NCBI GenBank assembly: GCA_022496205.1
Contig: WTXD01000083.1
Location: 32,791 to 96,790 of the forward strand
Length of the DNA: 64,000 nucleotides
Reading direction: 5' to 3'
DNA from: Gloeopeniophorella convolvens
Taxonomy: Eukaryota > Basidiomycota > Agaricomycetes > Russulales
In this document: positions 1 to 11,736 of the stretch, in pieces
How positions within the stretch are numbered: position 1 is the first letter of the stretch
Layout of the letters: every line of letters starts with the position of its first letter
Translations under genes and position numbers: made by a program
Notes under the pieces: model-generated
What the model was told of the DNA's origin: nothing
What the model saw: the letters and a program-made list of their open reading frames with translations, nothing else
Databases searched by the model: none

Positions 1-127
1 TCCATGCGAAAGAGTGCGAAAGCGCGTCGAGGTAGGTTGAAGAGTCCAAGTTGCGAATCCGGTACGCCGGCACTTTGCGGGCACGGTAGGGCACGTGCAC
101 GACGTCAACCGACTCGGAGTCGGCGGA
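1..127 (-). CDS. Partial exon of an unidentified protein, running off the left edge
   Basis: On the minus strand one frame reads as natural protein for about 40 residues: Ser/Asp-rich, then VDVVHVPYRARKVPAYRI, then NLDSSTYLDALSHSFAW to the window edge. A stop in the same frame lies just upstream, so the exon probably begins at an AG acceptor near position 127. The 3' part of the gene lies outside the window. I do not recognise the family. It does not match the corresponding part of the SDE3-like helicase further right, so it is not simply the continuation of the truncated duplicate at 596-1569, although that cannot be excluded. Confidence 0.4.
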
Positions 128-595
128 GTCGCTTCAGGTCGTTCCTCGCGCCTTGACAGCCTCCTCTTGGCCTCCTCTGGCCAGAATCCACAGGCTCACA
201 CAGATGATCGATATCAGCCAGTCTTCGACTCGCGCTCATTGAGCCTCTCGCGGCCCACAGTTCATCCGTGCCTAGTTAGAAGTGTTCCCAGTGGCTGCGC
301 GCCAGTGTCATTCCTGGTCACGTTGCAAGACGGCCACTGGGAGTCGGCACTGGGTGGTAGTGATAGCTGCCATGTCGTTGTCGACCCGAAACCCTCTAGA
401 GCCATTATCTGCCCTAGTATCGCGACACTATAATTCTAGGTCAGAACGTACTCTACAAACTCTAGCATGTTCACACAACAATCTGGCAATTGTTCGACAG
501 GGACGAGTACTACGCGCGTGCATGAGATCCAGATTAGATGCCTCCTATCGTTAATACCATGCAAAGGGCACTGCCTACATAAGCTTCGAGTAAAT
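128..595. other. Intergenic, nothing recognised
   Basis: Short overlapping reading frames on both strands but no domain, splice pattern or repeat that I can support. It holds the 3' flank of the truncated helicase duplicate. Confidence 0.4.
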
Positions 596-1569
596 CTATG
601 AGTCAGGAGACGCAGCTCTGATGACCCAGATTCGCAGAGGCCGCATTGGCTTGGAGTCCATGGTCGGCCGCAAGTCTTCAAAGTCATCATCCATCCCTCC
701 ACAGAGATCGGCGTCCCTATCTTCTAGTTGCGTGTAGTGCCTGCCCGGTCTGGTTGCCGTTTGTGGTCTCTGGAGGAAGTATTTATGCTGAAGGGCGCTG
801 CGCGGGGCTGATGCGTCTTCGGTGACACCGGCGACGGATTCGCCGCCCGGAGGAACCGCTCGCGCGCGTATCTTGCGAGTTATTGTGAACTCCTCTTGCT
901 TAATACTGTCTCTGATATCGATTTTCATCGTTGCATGAAAAGTGCCTGCGCGTGTTGCCTGGAATGTCACGCGGACCTTGCGTGGCATGTTCTGTCGTAC
1001 TGCTCGTGTAGGCTTAGTTAACGAGCCGGAAAAACTATGGGCGTGATATGAGGTCGATGACGAGACAGGATTGGCGGGGTAGCGTACCAAGAGAGAGAAT
1101 CTGCTCTCCCGATGATTTCGATGGCTCTCACAGAGAGGCTTGAGTACATCTCGGTCTTCTCTATAACGACCCCACAACTCGCAGATGGGAAGAGGGTATA
1201 CGAATTGCTCCCCATGCCGCTCACATCGAGCTCTAATCCATTGCTATGGGACACTATGACGCGCGGGTCATCGCCGGATCGATTGTCCACACCTCCCGGG
1301 GACGACGAGGAATCGCTGGGCGGGGGAGGTGGTCTAGTTTTGACGGGCCTCGCTCGGCGTGGAAGAGGAGGCAACGGGATACCCAGCTCGACGGCCCTAA
1401 CGATGGATGCGCTGCGCTTGAGATGTGGCTTTGCGTTTTCATGTTGTGCCTGCTGGTTGACAGGAAATGTACGTTCGCACAGTTCGCATGTCATGACGTC
1501 GTGGCGGCAGGTACAGGCGTCGTCGGCGCAAGTATCCCCGCGCAGGGCAGTGTTGCAGTAGGCTACCAT
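596..1569 (-). CDS. Truncated N-terminal duplicate of the SDE3/MOV10-like helicase (no helicase domain)
   Basis: It starts at ATG 1569 with MVAYCNTALRGDTC, the same start as the full helicase at 6160 (MVAYCTTALSGGTC). A C2H2/U1-type finger follows (CELC, then H and H), then a proline-rich linker and one beta-domain module (DDPRVIVSHSNGLELD). One intron near 1030-1091 joins to FSGSLTKPTRAVRQ and PRKVRVTFQATRAGTFHA, which parallels PRKVLVSFQTTSAGTFHA in the full gene. After the shared RARAVPPGG block the sequence diverges and stops at 596, giving about 285 residues. None of the helicase motifs follow. What is seen is a tandem partial copy with an open frame. Whether it is a functional short protein or a decaying fragment is unknown. 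Confidence 0.6.
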
Positions 1570-1931
1570 AGTAGACGAAAGAGCGAAAGTTGTCCAAGAG
1601 ATGCAGCGTCGGCCTCTGCAAATTATCGAACGATCCAAGACAAGTGCCCCGAATCACGGCGGCCGACTCCGACACGATTCCGAGCGCGCGTCGATCACGT
1701 GACCGTGACTCCTGCACGTAGAGCCACGCTGCCAGTGCGCCGCGTCGTGTTTGTTTTGAGCAAAACCTGCGCCAGCGCCAGTTAAACTTTCGGTTGCGGG
1801 AAAATATGACTAACTTCCGTTATGGAGGTCTGCTCATGGAGGAAAGTCGGAGGGCTCAGTATCAATCCGATGCAAGGTCAGTAGGCTGATAGATGCGTAG
1901 GTTATATTACGTAATATCCAAACGGCGGCCA
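1570..1931. other. Spacer between the two helicase copies
   Basis: This would hold the promoter of the truncated duplicate and the 3' flank of the full helicase. No clear TATA element or gene seen. Confidence 0.4.
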
Positions 1932-4900
1932 TCACCAATCTCCTTGATATCTGTGGATGTTCTCGCTCTTCCCACCGATGAACTCCTCACCATAAACCAC
2001 GCCACCTGGTCTCGGCATGGTCTCATACCCGGTCACGCGAACCTCGTCCTTCGGCTTCCAAGCCAGCATCTTGCCCTTCCACCCTCCGCGCAGACACACA
2101 TAGTTGAGGAATGTGCGCCAGATCATATCCTGGCCCAGCGGACCAGGATCGCCGATGACGATGAGCATTGCTTGCGCGCGCGTGATCGCAACTTAGGACT
2201 GGGATTAGCCACAGCGGAATGAAGCATGGGAGATGGAGCCCACCGTTCAGGCGTTGGCGGTCCCGCAGGAAGCCCAGGGCTCTCGTGGCATTTACGTGGT
2301 CGTTACTCCGTGTGGTCGCGACGATGATGACCTTGCGTTCCTAGAGATTGCGGCACCACGTCGGTATGTTTCCGAACGGGACGATGAAGCGCGCGCACCT
2401 GGCCTTGGAACTGCTCGACCGAGCCTACAGTGATGCCTTCCAGCCTTGCCATCTTCAACAAGTCCCGGATTGTCCTCACTTGCGCTTTATACGGCGCGAT
2501 CACGCCAATATCTTCCTCGTCTGTTGTGTGACATTCAGAGAGATGGTAGATAACAGGGACGCAGGAAAACTTACATATCTTCCGCTCACGATCAGAAACC
2601 AGCTGTTGGCAGTAGTCGCGCACGAGCGACGCTTCGTGAACATTGAAGTATGACGGAGAATGCTTCGTGCGCTTCTCGCTGCCCTTAATTCCGTGGAACA
2701 CGATCGGGAAGCCCTTCTTCGGCAATACGTTTGACTCGAGCAGGTACCGCGAGATTTCGGCGGTCGCATGCGCACGCATGATGTCCTCGTACAAGTACCG
2801 GTTCGGCCATGCAATGATTGCGCCGTGCGAGCGGCGGTTGCGCTGCAAGTCGACGACACTGTATTTCTCACGTGAGCTCGCGCTACGGAAGGAGGGCGGA
2901 TAACTCACGTCTGCCCAGAGTGCGCGTCGAGCCCATAGACAGTGCGAATACGCATCAGGCGCTGGAGGTAGCTCCTCCCGAGACCCGCCTTGGAAACGTT
3001 GACCGCCTTGATGACAGGGCCGAGCTGGTTCGGGTCTCCCGCGAGGACGACGGTCGTCTGCGCGTTCGCGAACGCTGCGATTGGGATGAGCGCCAAGGGC
3101 TCCTCCGCCTGCGCGGCCTCATCGAGGAAGATGTGGCTGAAGTGTCCGGCTTGGATGTTCATCATCTCGAGGAAGCCCGCCGAAGAGCAGGTGGAGAGCA
3201 CGACGCGGTAGGAGCGCACTTCCTTGTTTTCTTTGGGGACCGAGAATGCCTGCACGTCCTCAGAAATATCCTCCTGGTAGCGGGAATAGGCGTTCAGGCG
3301 GAAGAGCTCATCTATGCCGAGGCCAGCAGCTGAGAGGCGCTCAATGAGGAGGTCCGCGGCAGCGTTGCTAGGTGTGCATGCGAGGATCTTAGTGCCAGCG
3401 TTGCGGCGTAGCAGCTGCATCATGCTTTCTACGACAGTAGAGGTCTTTCCTGTTCCAGGACTATTGCGACGAGGTCAGCAACAGTCCACGGTATTGTAGA
3501 GGCATACTTACGGGCCGTAGATAATGAATGGGACGCTTCCCTTCGGGTGCTGAAGCAACGAGACCACAGTCTGCAGCTGCTGAGCATCTCCCCGGATATT
3601 TTGGTTGACGAGCGGTAGGCTGTCGATCTCGCTCCTCGGGAGCTGGCGAACCGGCTTAATGTCTGACGCGGAGGGAAACAAGAGGCGGCGCAGAGGCGCG
3701 AACGAAGACGCCAAAGCGTGATACTGACGGCGCAGTGTGATACGGTTGAGCCTGAACCGCAGCATGAACAGCGCGCCGTGATAGAGACTGAATTCCCTAG
3801 GCAGTTGGACCCGCATCTTGAGCACAGCAAATCCGCCTCGCTTGAACACATCGACGTCGGTTATGCGTGCCTCGTAGCGTATGTCGTCCTGTCTGTCGTC
3901 TAGCCAGAGGAAATCCCCAACGATCACCTCCGGGAGGAGGTCCTCGTCTTTATTTTCGATTTCGACACTGCACGACGTTGATCAGCTGAGAAAACAACCC
4001 CTTAGTCGAAGTCATACCTGTATCGGCCATGGCTTTCGTCGATGATTACCTCAAAAGGTACCTGGTCCAGAAGGTCTCGCCTGTGCCAACAGTCACTCTC
4101 GGGTCGCCGAAACCGGAAAATGGACGTACTGCTGGTGGCCTTCTTCGACGTTCAACAGTGCCTTGAACCACTGCGAGTACGTCTCCATGCTCAGCCCGTT
4201 GGGTCTCAGGGCCGAGATAAGACGCGATTCGTGTGCTTCATAAGGTTGGTCAACATTTGACATCGCGATGGCTTCCTGGACTAGAGGCGGTAGGTCGTAA
4301 TCCGGAAGTTGCCTTTTGCGTGGCCTGCCTGACCAGAGAAGCTTGATATTTCCCGGCGGCACGTATTGGCCACCTCCAGTGGGTCGGGTGTAGCTTTCTT
4401 GAGTACGCGGTTCAAAATGACTGTGATCCGCGAGCGAACCAGCAACTGCGTGGACCATCCGCTCAACCACAAACCTGCCAGATCGCTGGCTATCATAGAA
4501 GACTAGCTGGATCATCGCCTCGAATCGCCCCTCAAATCTTGGGTTGAAGATGACGCGCACGGTTGCTTCAGAGCCGGGTTGAATCGGCTCGGCCTCGCCC
4601 TCGTAGTGTGCTATGAAGCTGGAAGCAAGTGAGTAACGGACAGTTGAGATGAGCTTGGGTGAGTCTGCTGACCTAGAACCGCCACCATCCGACGTCCTAA
4701 CTTTCGCAGCGACGAAAGTCACAGCTTGGAAGCCCTCGGCCAGTTCGATTGACAGGGACATCGTTGGTGTTGCGAAGCGTCCACGGGCAGTACGTTCAAC
4801 GATTCCAAAGTTCAGCCCATCCTCATCTGAGACAGCGATCCCGGTACCATCGCTGTCCAAGTAGTCTTCGTCCTCCTCTTCTTCTTCTTCTTCTTCCTCG

Positions 4901-6160
4901 GACAGACTAGCCTGATCGTCTGCCCAATCAGGAGGTGGCTGGTCATCTGGCATTCCTTGCACGACCCCGCGCAGCGCCCGCTCGACCATGAAGTTGGCCT
5001 TGCGCTTGCAGTCGCAAAATACGAGTTCAAGGACAGCCTCGTACACCCCTTCTTGCTGAGGAACAAATTGAAGGCTCAGCGTACGCGTTTTCTTAGGCTT
5101 GATCCACTTGGAGTCGCCATTGAGCTGAGCAGAGAAGCTAGCCCACGCATAAGTGATGAGTAGAGACATTCTGGCAATCGGACTCACCAGGATGAAGCGT
5201 TCAAGTTGCCCAACGAACGGACTGTTGCAGATATAAAGGTGACGAAGGGTGAAACCAAGGTTTTCGTGATAGTGAGCTCTGCAGACTGAACGGGAAGCGG
5301 TACGTTGGGCCGCGCATTCAGAGTATCGAAATTGACACCAGACTCATGAGAGACAATAAGACCGGTACCCTCGCCATCGACGAGGGCGTCGTCGGCAGTC
5401 GAGGATGAGGCATTCCCGCCGCCAACTATGCCGCCCGGAGGAACAACCCGAGCTCGTAGAGTGCGGTTTATCACGAATTCTGCATTTTGGGGCCGCGTCT
5501 TGTCTTTGATGGTGATCCTGAGTGACGCGTGGAACGTGCCGGCGCTTGTCGTCTGGAACGACACGAGGACCTTGCGTGGCTTGCTCTTGCGTATGACTGC
5601 TGTCTCGCCCGTCAGCGTGGCCGAGAACCTGTGGAAGCAGCGTGAACATAGCGCAGAAGCGAAGCAAACCCGGCGCACCCTGAATTTAATGAGCTGCTTC
5701 CGCTAATAATATCCACGGAGTGCACAGAGAGGCTCGCCAACGCTGCGGTCTTCTCTACGATGATGAGGGAGCTGGCAGACGGGAAAACTGTGTCTGTGGA
5801 TCCACCGGTGCCATTGATTAGGAAATCGAGTCCGTCTTCATGGGAGACGGCGACGCGCGGGTCGGCGGCACTCCCGGAAGCTCCCGCACTTCCAGAAGAC
5901 GGTAAAGAAGGGTTCGATGGGGCAGGTGGGTGTGCGTTGGCAGACCCGGCCTGCGCCCGGGAGGCTTGCTGAGTGCCAGGGTTGGGGGTGGCAGCAGAAG
6001 TAACGTGTTGAAGGTGCTTCCTCCCGCTCTGGTGTTGAGAGAGCAGGTTGGCAGGAAAAGAACATCCGCATGGCTCGCAGCGCAGGACGTCGTGGCGGGC
6101 GGTGCAAGCGTTGTCGACGCAGGTACCCCCGCTCAGTGCAGTTGTGCAGTAGGCTACCAT
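1932..6160 (-). CDS. SDE3/MOV10-family RNA helicase (SF1), multi-exon
   Basis: MOV10/SDE3 proteins are Upf1-like 5'-3' RNA helicases that act in RNA silencing and transposon control. The start at 6160 (MVAYCTTALSGG) leads into a C2H2/U1-type finger (CEPCGCSF then H-x5-H). Three related beta-domain modules follow, each opening with a VSHEDGLDF-like motif near 5850, 5340 and 4830. The helicase core is complete after splicing: Walker A PPGTGKTSTVVE near 3440 (intron inside the motif), DEAA box (IFLDEAAQAEEP) near 3120, motif III GDPNQLGP near 3030, VGSVEQFQGQ near 2420 followed by ERKVII, motif VI VAITRAQAM near 2190. The stop at 1932 follows a typical C-terminal tail. The next gene upstream ends at 6931. 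Family assignment is firm; the exact silencing role is inferred. Confidence 0.9.
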
Positions 6161-6930
6161 GGCGAATGGAAGAGCGAGAGTCGTGCAAAGAGTTGCGACG
6201 CCACCCAAAGTTGCCCGCAAGTTTTGTCTTTCACAAAGCGAGGCAGTGTCCACGGTCGGCACGCGGTGTAGCCTAGGCCCTGGCAGAGGGTGCGCGTGTT
6301 GATTGGCCCTCGCTTAGACTCATACTGCCGTGTCAGGCAAGGCAGTATCCGGCTGAGCGGATCGACTACCGAAACAAGGCCGCTGCGTGTGATCGGCGCG
6401 TGGTAAGCTCCGCTCATACCCGGAAGCCTGATGAACCCGGCACCGAGGGGCTCATCGCCTGCGCGACTTTTACTGGCGAATTACGCAACGGTCTTCTAGA
6501 CTAGCACAGAACAACCCGTGGACAAGATGCGACGACTCAGTCCCTCAGAGCGCTAGAGGCTGCGCCTTAAAGCCACGCATTCATCATAAGTATTCTATAG
6601 AACAAGTGACGTTTTCCAGGCACGGCCTCGTGGGGATATCCATGGCACCTGCGCGCAACGTTTGAACGCGGATGCAAAAACCTCGCACTTGGCTAACGTA
6701 TCGTCGGGGACTCAGCTGAGTCCCGATGGCACACTGGATTGCGCAGCTGACCGAGCCGAAGCGCTGCAAGTACCTTTTTGTGCACAGGAACAACATCGCA
6801 GTCGGGCGAGCACCATGCCTGGACGATGCCTTGAGGCAGGCAGGCAGGGCCCAGAGCCAGGAATATGCCCGGATTCGGCGTTGAAAGAACCAACGTGCAG
6901 GAATGCGACAAGAATTGTTTACATGCAGCG
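6161..6930. other. Promoter region of the helicase and 3' flank of aminopeptidase P
   Basis: No convincing gene. Reading frames here are short and lack splice support. Confidence 0.4.
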
Positions 6931-9702
6931 CTAAAGGGGCGCGCACTCGCGTTCTAACCACGCTTTCGCGCGAGGGTCGTTCGCCAGCAGCGGCGCCACT
7001 TTCTCCCACACCTCCTTGTGGTATGCATCGACCCATGCACGCTCGTCTGCAGAGAGGAGCGAGACGTCGACGAGGTTCCGGCCTATCGGTGCCTGAAGGT
7101 GCGACGTTAGTGACATCGCACCCGTGAATTTTGAGATGAACGCAGTGCGCACCAAGGTCACGTGCTCGAACCCGAGGAAGCCCTTGTTGCCGAAGTTGTT
7201 CGGCGTCTGCGCCTCGCGCACGACGACGACGTTTTCGATGCGGATACCGAATCTGCCATCGGCGTAGTATCCCGGCTCTGTGCATATGGAGAATAAGCCA
7301 TGGACTCGTGAACGACCAGAGAAGGCAGGGCGCACCGTTCGACACGGTCATTCCCGGCTTCAAGGGGGTGCTGTTGTAAGCTGACAATGTAAGTTAGCAA
7401 GCATGTCGGAGGTGCGCGGCGGCACACGTACCGATCCGGGTGCCGATGCCCTGCGGGCCCTCGTGGACATTCAGGAAGTGGCCGACACCGTGACCAGTGC
7501 CATGCCTGTAATCTGTACTGGATGAGCTCCTGGACAAGCAGAAGAACGTACAAAGGCGCGTACCAAGTCCATCCCGCCACAGGTACCTCCGCGCCCATGT
7601 GTCGCTGCGGACAATGTTAGTGCCTGACCCCTCTATCGCGACACCTTGCTCGGCTTACATGATATACCCTAGAGGGGAGCGCGAGCGCCCAATCAGCACA
7701 AAGGTATATCACATAGCTAGGTAGCCACGTACCAGACGTCCCATTCGGGAACACAGCAGTATCGATAGCGATATGCCCCTGCAGAACGCGCGTGAAAGCT
7801 CGGCGCTCCTCACCAGTGGGGGTGCCAAAGTGCAGCGTGCGCGTCACGTCGGTGGTACCATCCAGGAATTGTGCTGGAAATAGGGTTTAATCGGAACAGT
7901 AGAATGGTTGGCAATTAGAGCGAACCTCCAGAGTCGCAGAGATAGATTTGGTCTTTCCGGATGATGGCGCAGTCGTTGGGATCAGGTGAATAGTGAATGA
8001 TCGCTAACAACACGCTTGAGTAAGATGTAGAGGCCAGGAGGTCCTGTACTAACCTCCGTTGGGCCCCGTTGACGAGATAGTCGTGAACGAAAGGCCCTTG
8101 AACAAAGAAAGTTCCCTGGGTGAACGGATGGTTAGCGATACGAAACATGTCCAGAGAGGAATTGCGCCACGTACGAGCGGAACTTTTCCAGCTGGTCGGC
8201 CCCCTGGCTCTCCGACAGCTCAACGCCCTGATTGAGTTGCTCCTCCAGCCATGCAAAGTAACGGATCAGCGCAGAGCCGTCTCGGATGTGACTCCGGCGG
8301 AAGCCCTCGACCTCAGTTGCATTCTTGATTGCCTTTAGGTCTGCGACGGGCGAGCGTGCGATGGTGATGTGGGATTGGCCGATGGCCTCGGCTACTGCAA
8401 CGCTCGCCTTGTCGCCGATCAGGACCTTCTGACCCGCCTACGAGGTTGGTTAGAAGGGAGAAGGGAAACAGCCAAGAATAGACCCACCTGGAGATCGGAT
8501 CCGAGCTCTTTGAGGTAGGGGAAGAACGCATCATATGAGCGCAACTCGACCTCCTGCCCAAGGTGCGTTCGCACGTCGTCGCCGACCTGTGCGGGGTCGA
8601 CAAACAGCAGCGCGTGGTCCGGCGTGACAACCGCATACGCGAAGAAGACCGGGTTGAAGTCGATGTCCGAGCCGCGCAGGTTGAACAGCCACGCGATCTC
8701 GTCGAGCATCGTTACCGTCAGCGCGCGCGCCTTCTGCTTCTCCAGCTCTTGGCGCACGTGCGTGAGCTTCGCTGTGAGTGCCTGGCCGGCGTACTTGACG
8801 TCGAGCGCGAAGACGGTGTTCTTGGGGCGTGCAGGGCGCGCGGAGCCCCAGACTTCATCAACGAGATTCTCAGTGAAGGAGAAGTTGGTCTCGGTGAACG
8901 ATTTGGCATCGGCTACGAGATCATTGTAGGAGATCGTGCGGTATAGAGCACGTCATACGCACTAGCAGTGATGAGAACCGGATCGATTCCTGCACTCGCG
9001 GGCTTGGTAACGTTCTGCAAGTAGGTTGAGGTGGGGGCCAGTGGTTAGAGGGAGTGGAACTAGCCTTGGTAACGAAGTCCTGCCATGTCGGTACATCTGA
9101 GCTGGATGAGCGAAGAGCACTGGGGTTGTTGATAGTTATGACGCACCTGGCAAACCCTGCCTCATTAACGTCCAGTTGCTGCCAGATACATCCCTGCCTC
9201 AATGGCATATACAGATCGAGCGCGCCACCACTCACTTGTCGAGCTGGTGCTCCGCCTGGAGGAAGTAACGGCCATCCGTGAATAGATATGCGTTTTCCTT
9301 CGTCACGACTGCTATGCCTGCGGATCTTCAAAATCTGGACAACACTTCAGATATTCCGAGCCACGAACCAGCAGAACCGTTGAAGCCGGATATGAAACCC
9401 CGACGCTCGTCGCACGCCGCAGGATACTCGCTGAAGTCTGCATAGGCAAAATGTGAGGTCCGATTGCAGATCAAGCAAGCTGCGTATTACTCACGCTGGT
9501 CTTCACTTGGCACGATATACGCATCGATGTTGCGCTCGCCCATGAGCTTGCGCAGGGCGGCAAGCCTACCCGACGTGTCGACGGTCTGCGTGCCGATGGC
9601 GCCCATCGTCGAGAATGAACGATATGGAAGGAGTCTTAAAAAGCGGTTGGGGAAAGAGGGGAGACGGGACTGGGACCGGACGCGCAGAGCATTGAAGAGC
9701 AT
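6931..9702 (-). CDS. Xaa-Pro aminopeptidase (aminopeptidase P, M24B)
   Basis: Aminopeptidase P removes an N-terminal residue preceding proline and uses two metal ions. The N-terminal domain reads [23 protein letters not shown], then [16 protein letters not shown] sequence. The pita-bread catalytic domain carries [13 protein letters not shown] sequence with HYSPDPND near 7980, the metal-binding CDSGG and GTTDVTRT pair near 7920-7830, [17 protein letters not shown] near 7470, and [17 protein letters not shown] near 7240. It ends in WLERECAPL. All expected ligands are visible. The start at 9702 adds about 32 Arg/Ser-rich residues without acids before the conserved [12 protein letters not shown], which looks like a mitochondrial presequence. 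ATG 9606 would give a cytosolic form. It is divergent from the NIPA gene. Confidence 0.93.
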
Positions 9703-10130
9703 GTGCTCAGGTCGCCACTGGGCAGCAGTCACCCGACCTGACCGCGCCTTTGGAAAAGAGCGAGAATGACGAAACAGAACGATCAACTCTGACAAAATCG
9801 AGCGAATATGACACAACAGTCAAACACCGACGCTACACACGCTCTCGGCTAAGCCTGGCAGGAGTTGAAACGTTGAACACGGTGCCGAATGAGTCGCTTC
9901 AACGACCAACGGACAGGTCAACCATCGCGTATAAGATAAGATAAGATTGTCTGGATCTAGACCCCGGAACCTCTTGACACGTAAGAGCGGGGGGACCCCG
10001 GAAAGCTACGCTCACTGGCCCGGGATTTGCGGTGCTGTCGCTACCGTTCCCGTTCAGCAAGCACACTGTACACACCGCCGGCCACGTTCCTCCCACCGCT
10101 CCTTTTCCATCGCTCTGCGCACCGCTCTTC
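9703..10130. promoter_or_regulatory. Shared divergent promoter region (aminopeptidase P / NIPA)
   Basis: About 430 bp separate two divergent start codons, so both promoters must lie here. I see no clear TATA box or operator. The CT-rich stretch just before 10131 (CCTCCCACCGCTCC) is typical of fungal 5' leaders. Confidence 0.5.
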
Positions 10131-11736
10131 ATGCTCGAAGACAAATATGTCGGCCTCGCTCTCGCAGTGTCCGGCACTGTCGCCATAGGGTCCAGTTTCA
10201 TCATCACCAAAAAGGCACGCACGCTCGCTGCGGTCGAGCGACCTCCCGCAAAGTCTCACCTCTCTCGCGCAGGGTCTCAACGATGCCGCAGACCGGGGGA
10301 GCACATATACTCAGGCGTCCGATGATCATGCGTATCTCAAAAACCCCATTTGGTGGGCAGGGATGGTAACAAGTGAGTCTTCTGTAAGATCGCGCATTAT
10401 GTCCACCGACATGCGTTCGATCCGACACTAGTGGTGCTAGGGGAATGTGGGTCACAACAAGGCTACTCTCTGCTGTACGCTGAGTCTTCGCGTTCGTCTC
10501 AGTGGCAAACTTCGCCGCATACTCCTTCGCTCCTCCAATATTGGTCACCCCTTTGGGTGCATTGAGCGTCATTATTGGGTGGGTCAACTCAGGACTTCCT
10601 CGTTACACGCCACTAACTACAGCTGTAGTGCCATTCTTGCATCTTACCTCCTAGACGAAGAACTCGGACATCTGGGCAGAGTCGGGTGCACCCTCTGTCT
10701 TCTGGGTTCAATGATTATCGTCTTGCATGCACCGGAGGATAAAGACATACAGACAGTCGATGAAGTACTGCGATATGCCGTTCAGCCGGGTGTGTTGCAC
10801 TCGTACTTCCCTAACGACCCATCTCACTAGAACTTGCACAGGTTTCTTGATGTACTGCTTCAGCGTGCTCGTCTTCACGCTAGTCATGATTTACGCCGTC
10901 GCACCCAAATACGGCCGTTCGAACCCTATTGTATACATCTCCATCTGCTCGCTCGTTGGCTCCGTCTCCATCATGGCCATCAAAGGCTTCGGCATCGCAG
11001 TTAAGCTTACCCTCGCCGGCAGTAATCAGTTCGTGTATGTCAGCACATACGTTTTCGGCATCGTAGTTGGGCTCTGCATCGTGGTGCAAATGAACTACTT
11101 CAACAAAGCTCTGGATACCTTCTCCACCAACGTGTATGTCCAGCTTCCAACTTCGTTCGCGCGAACCGGATAACGGATCTGTACCCCAGGGTCAACCCGA
11201 TGTACTACGTCGGCTTCACCACCGCCACCATTGTTGCCTCCCTCATCCTCTTCCAAGGCCTAAACACCGACAATCCATCAAATACAGTCTCCCTTATCTT
11301 AGGTTTCGTCATCATCTTCATTGGCATCCACCTCCTTGAGCTCTCGCGCAAGCCCGCCGCTGCCGGCCACACAGCGCTCGAGAACGGCATGTTCAACCCG
11401 CGCCTTTCGCTGCAGGGCCGGCCATCGATCGACGGCTGGCCCGCCGCAACGTCGCCCGGGCTCGGCTTCGGGCACGCGCGGCGCAGCTCGCGCGCGCTCA
11501 ACTCGCACGCGCTCTTCGACGCACTCGACGATGCGGCAAACGGCGACGCGAACGGGAACGGGCACGCGCTCGGCCTGCGCAGCCTCCGCGAGGACGACGG
11601 CGAGGACGACGATGGTGCGGAGGACGACGAGCTCGAGGCCGCGACGGAGCGCACGCGGCTGCGCGCGGAGGAGCGCCGCTCGCGCAGCCACTCGAGCTCG
11701 CCTGTCCCATCACCGACCCCCGGGCGGCGATCATAG
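10131..11736 (+). CDS. NIPA-family magnesium transporter
   Basis: NIPA proteins are multi-pass membrane Mg2+ transporters of the drug/metabolite transporter fold. From ATG 10131 the protein reads MLEDKYVGLALAVSGTVAIG, then SSFIITKKGLNDAADRGSTY, NPIWWAGM, ANFAAYSFAPPILVTPLGAL and ASYLLDEELGHLGRVGC. Further hydrophobic helices include VMIYAVAPKYGRSNPIVYI and YYVGFTTATIVASLILFQG. The C-terminal ~130 residues are a hydrophilic Asp/Glu/Arg-rich tail rather than membrane segments. Splicing is unusual: the first intron has a GC donor, and a 15-nt exon is needed to restore the conserved MVLGELANF segment. Several more ordinary introns follow. The stop is at 11734-11736, at about 450 residues, normal for the family. 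Confidence 0.92.
10215..10272 (+). other. Non-canonical GC-AG intron in the NIPA gene
   Basis: The exon must end at AAG 10214 and resume at GGT 10273 to give the conserved TKKGLNDAA segment. The intron therefore starts GCACGC and ends CGCAG. No GT donor gives the same join. Confidence 0.7.
10432..10446 (+). other. 15-nt micro-exon in the NIPA gene
   Basis: TGGTGCTAGGGGAAT is flanked by ...CACTAG and GTGGGTC. Splicing it between ACA-A (ending 10370) and TGGCAAAC (near 10502) gives WAGMVTMVLGELANFAAY, the family-typical second helix region. Skipping it loses this motif. Confidence 0.65.
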
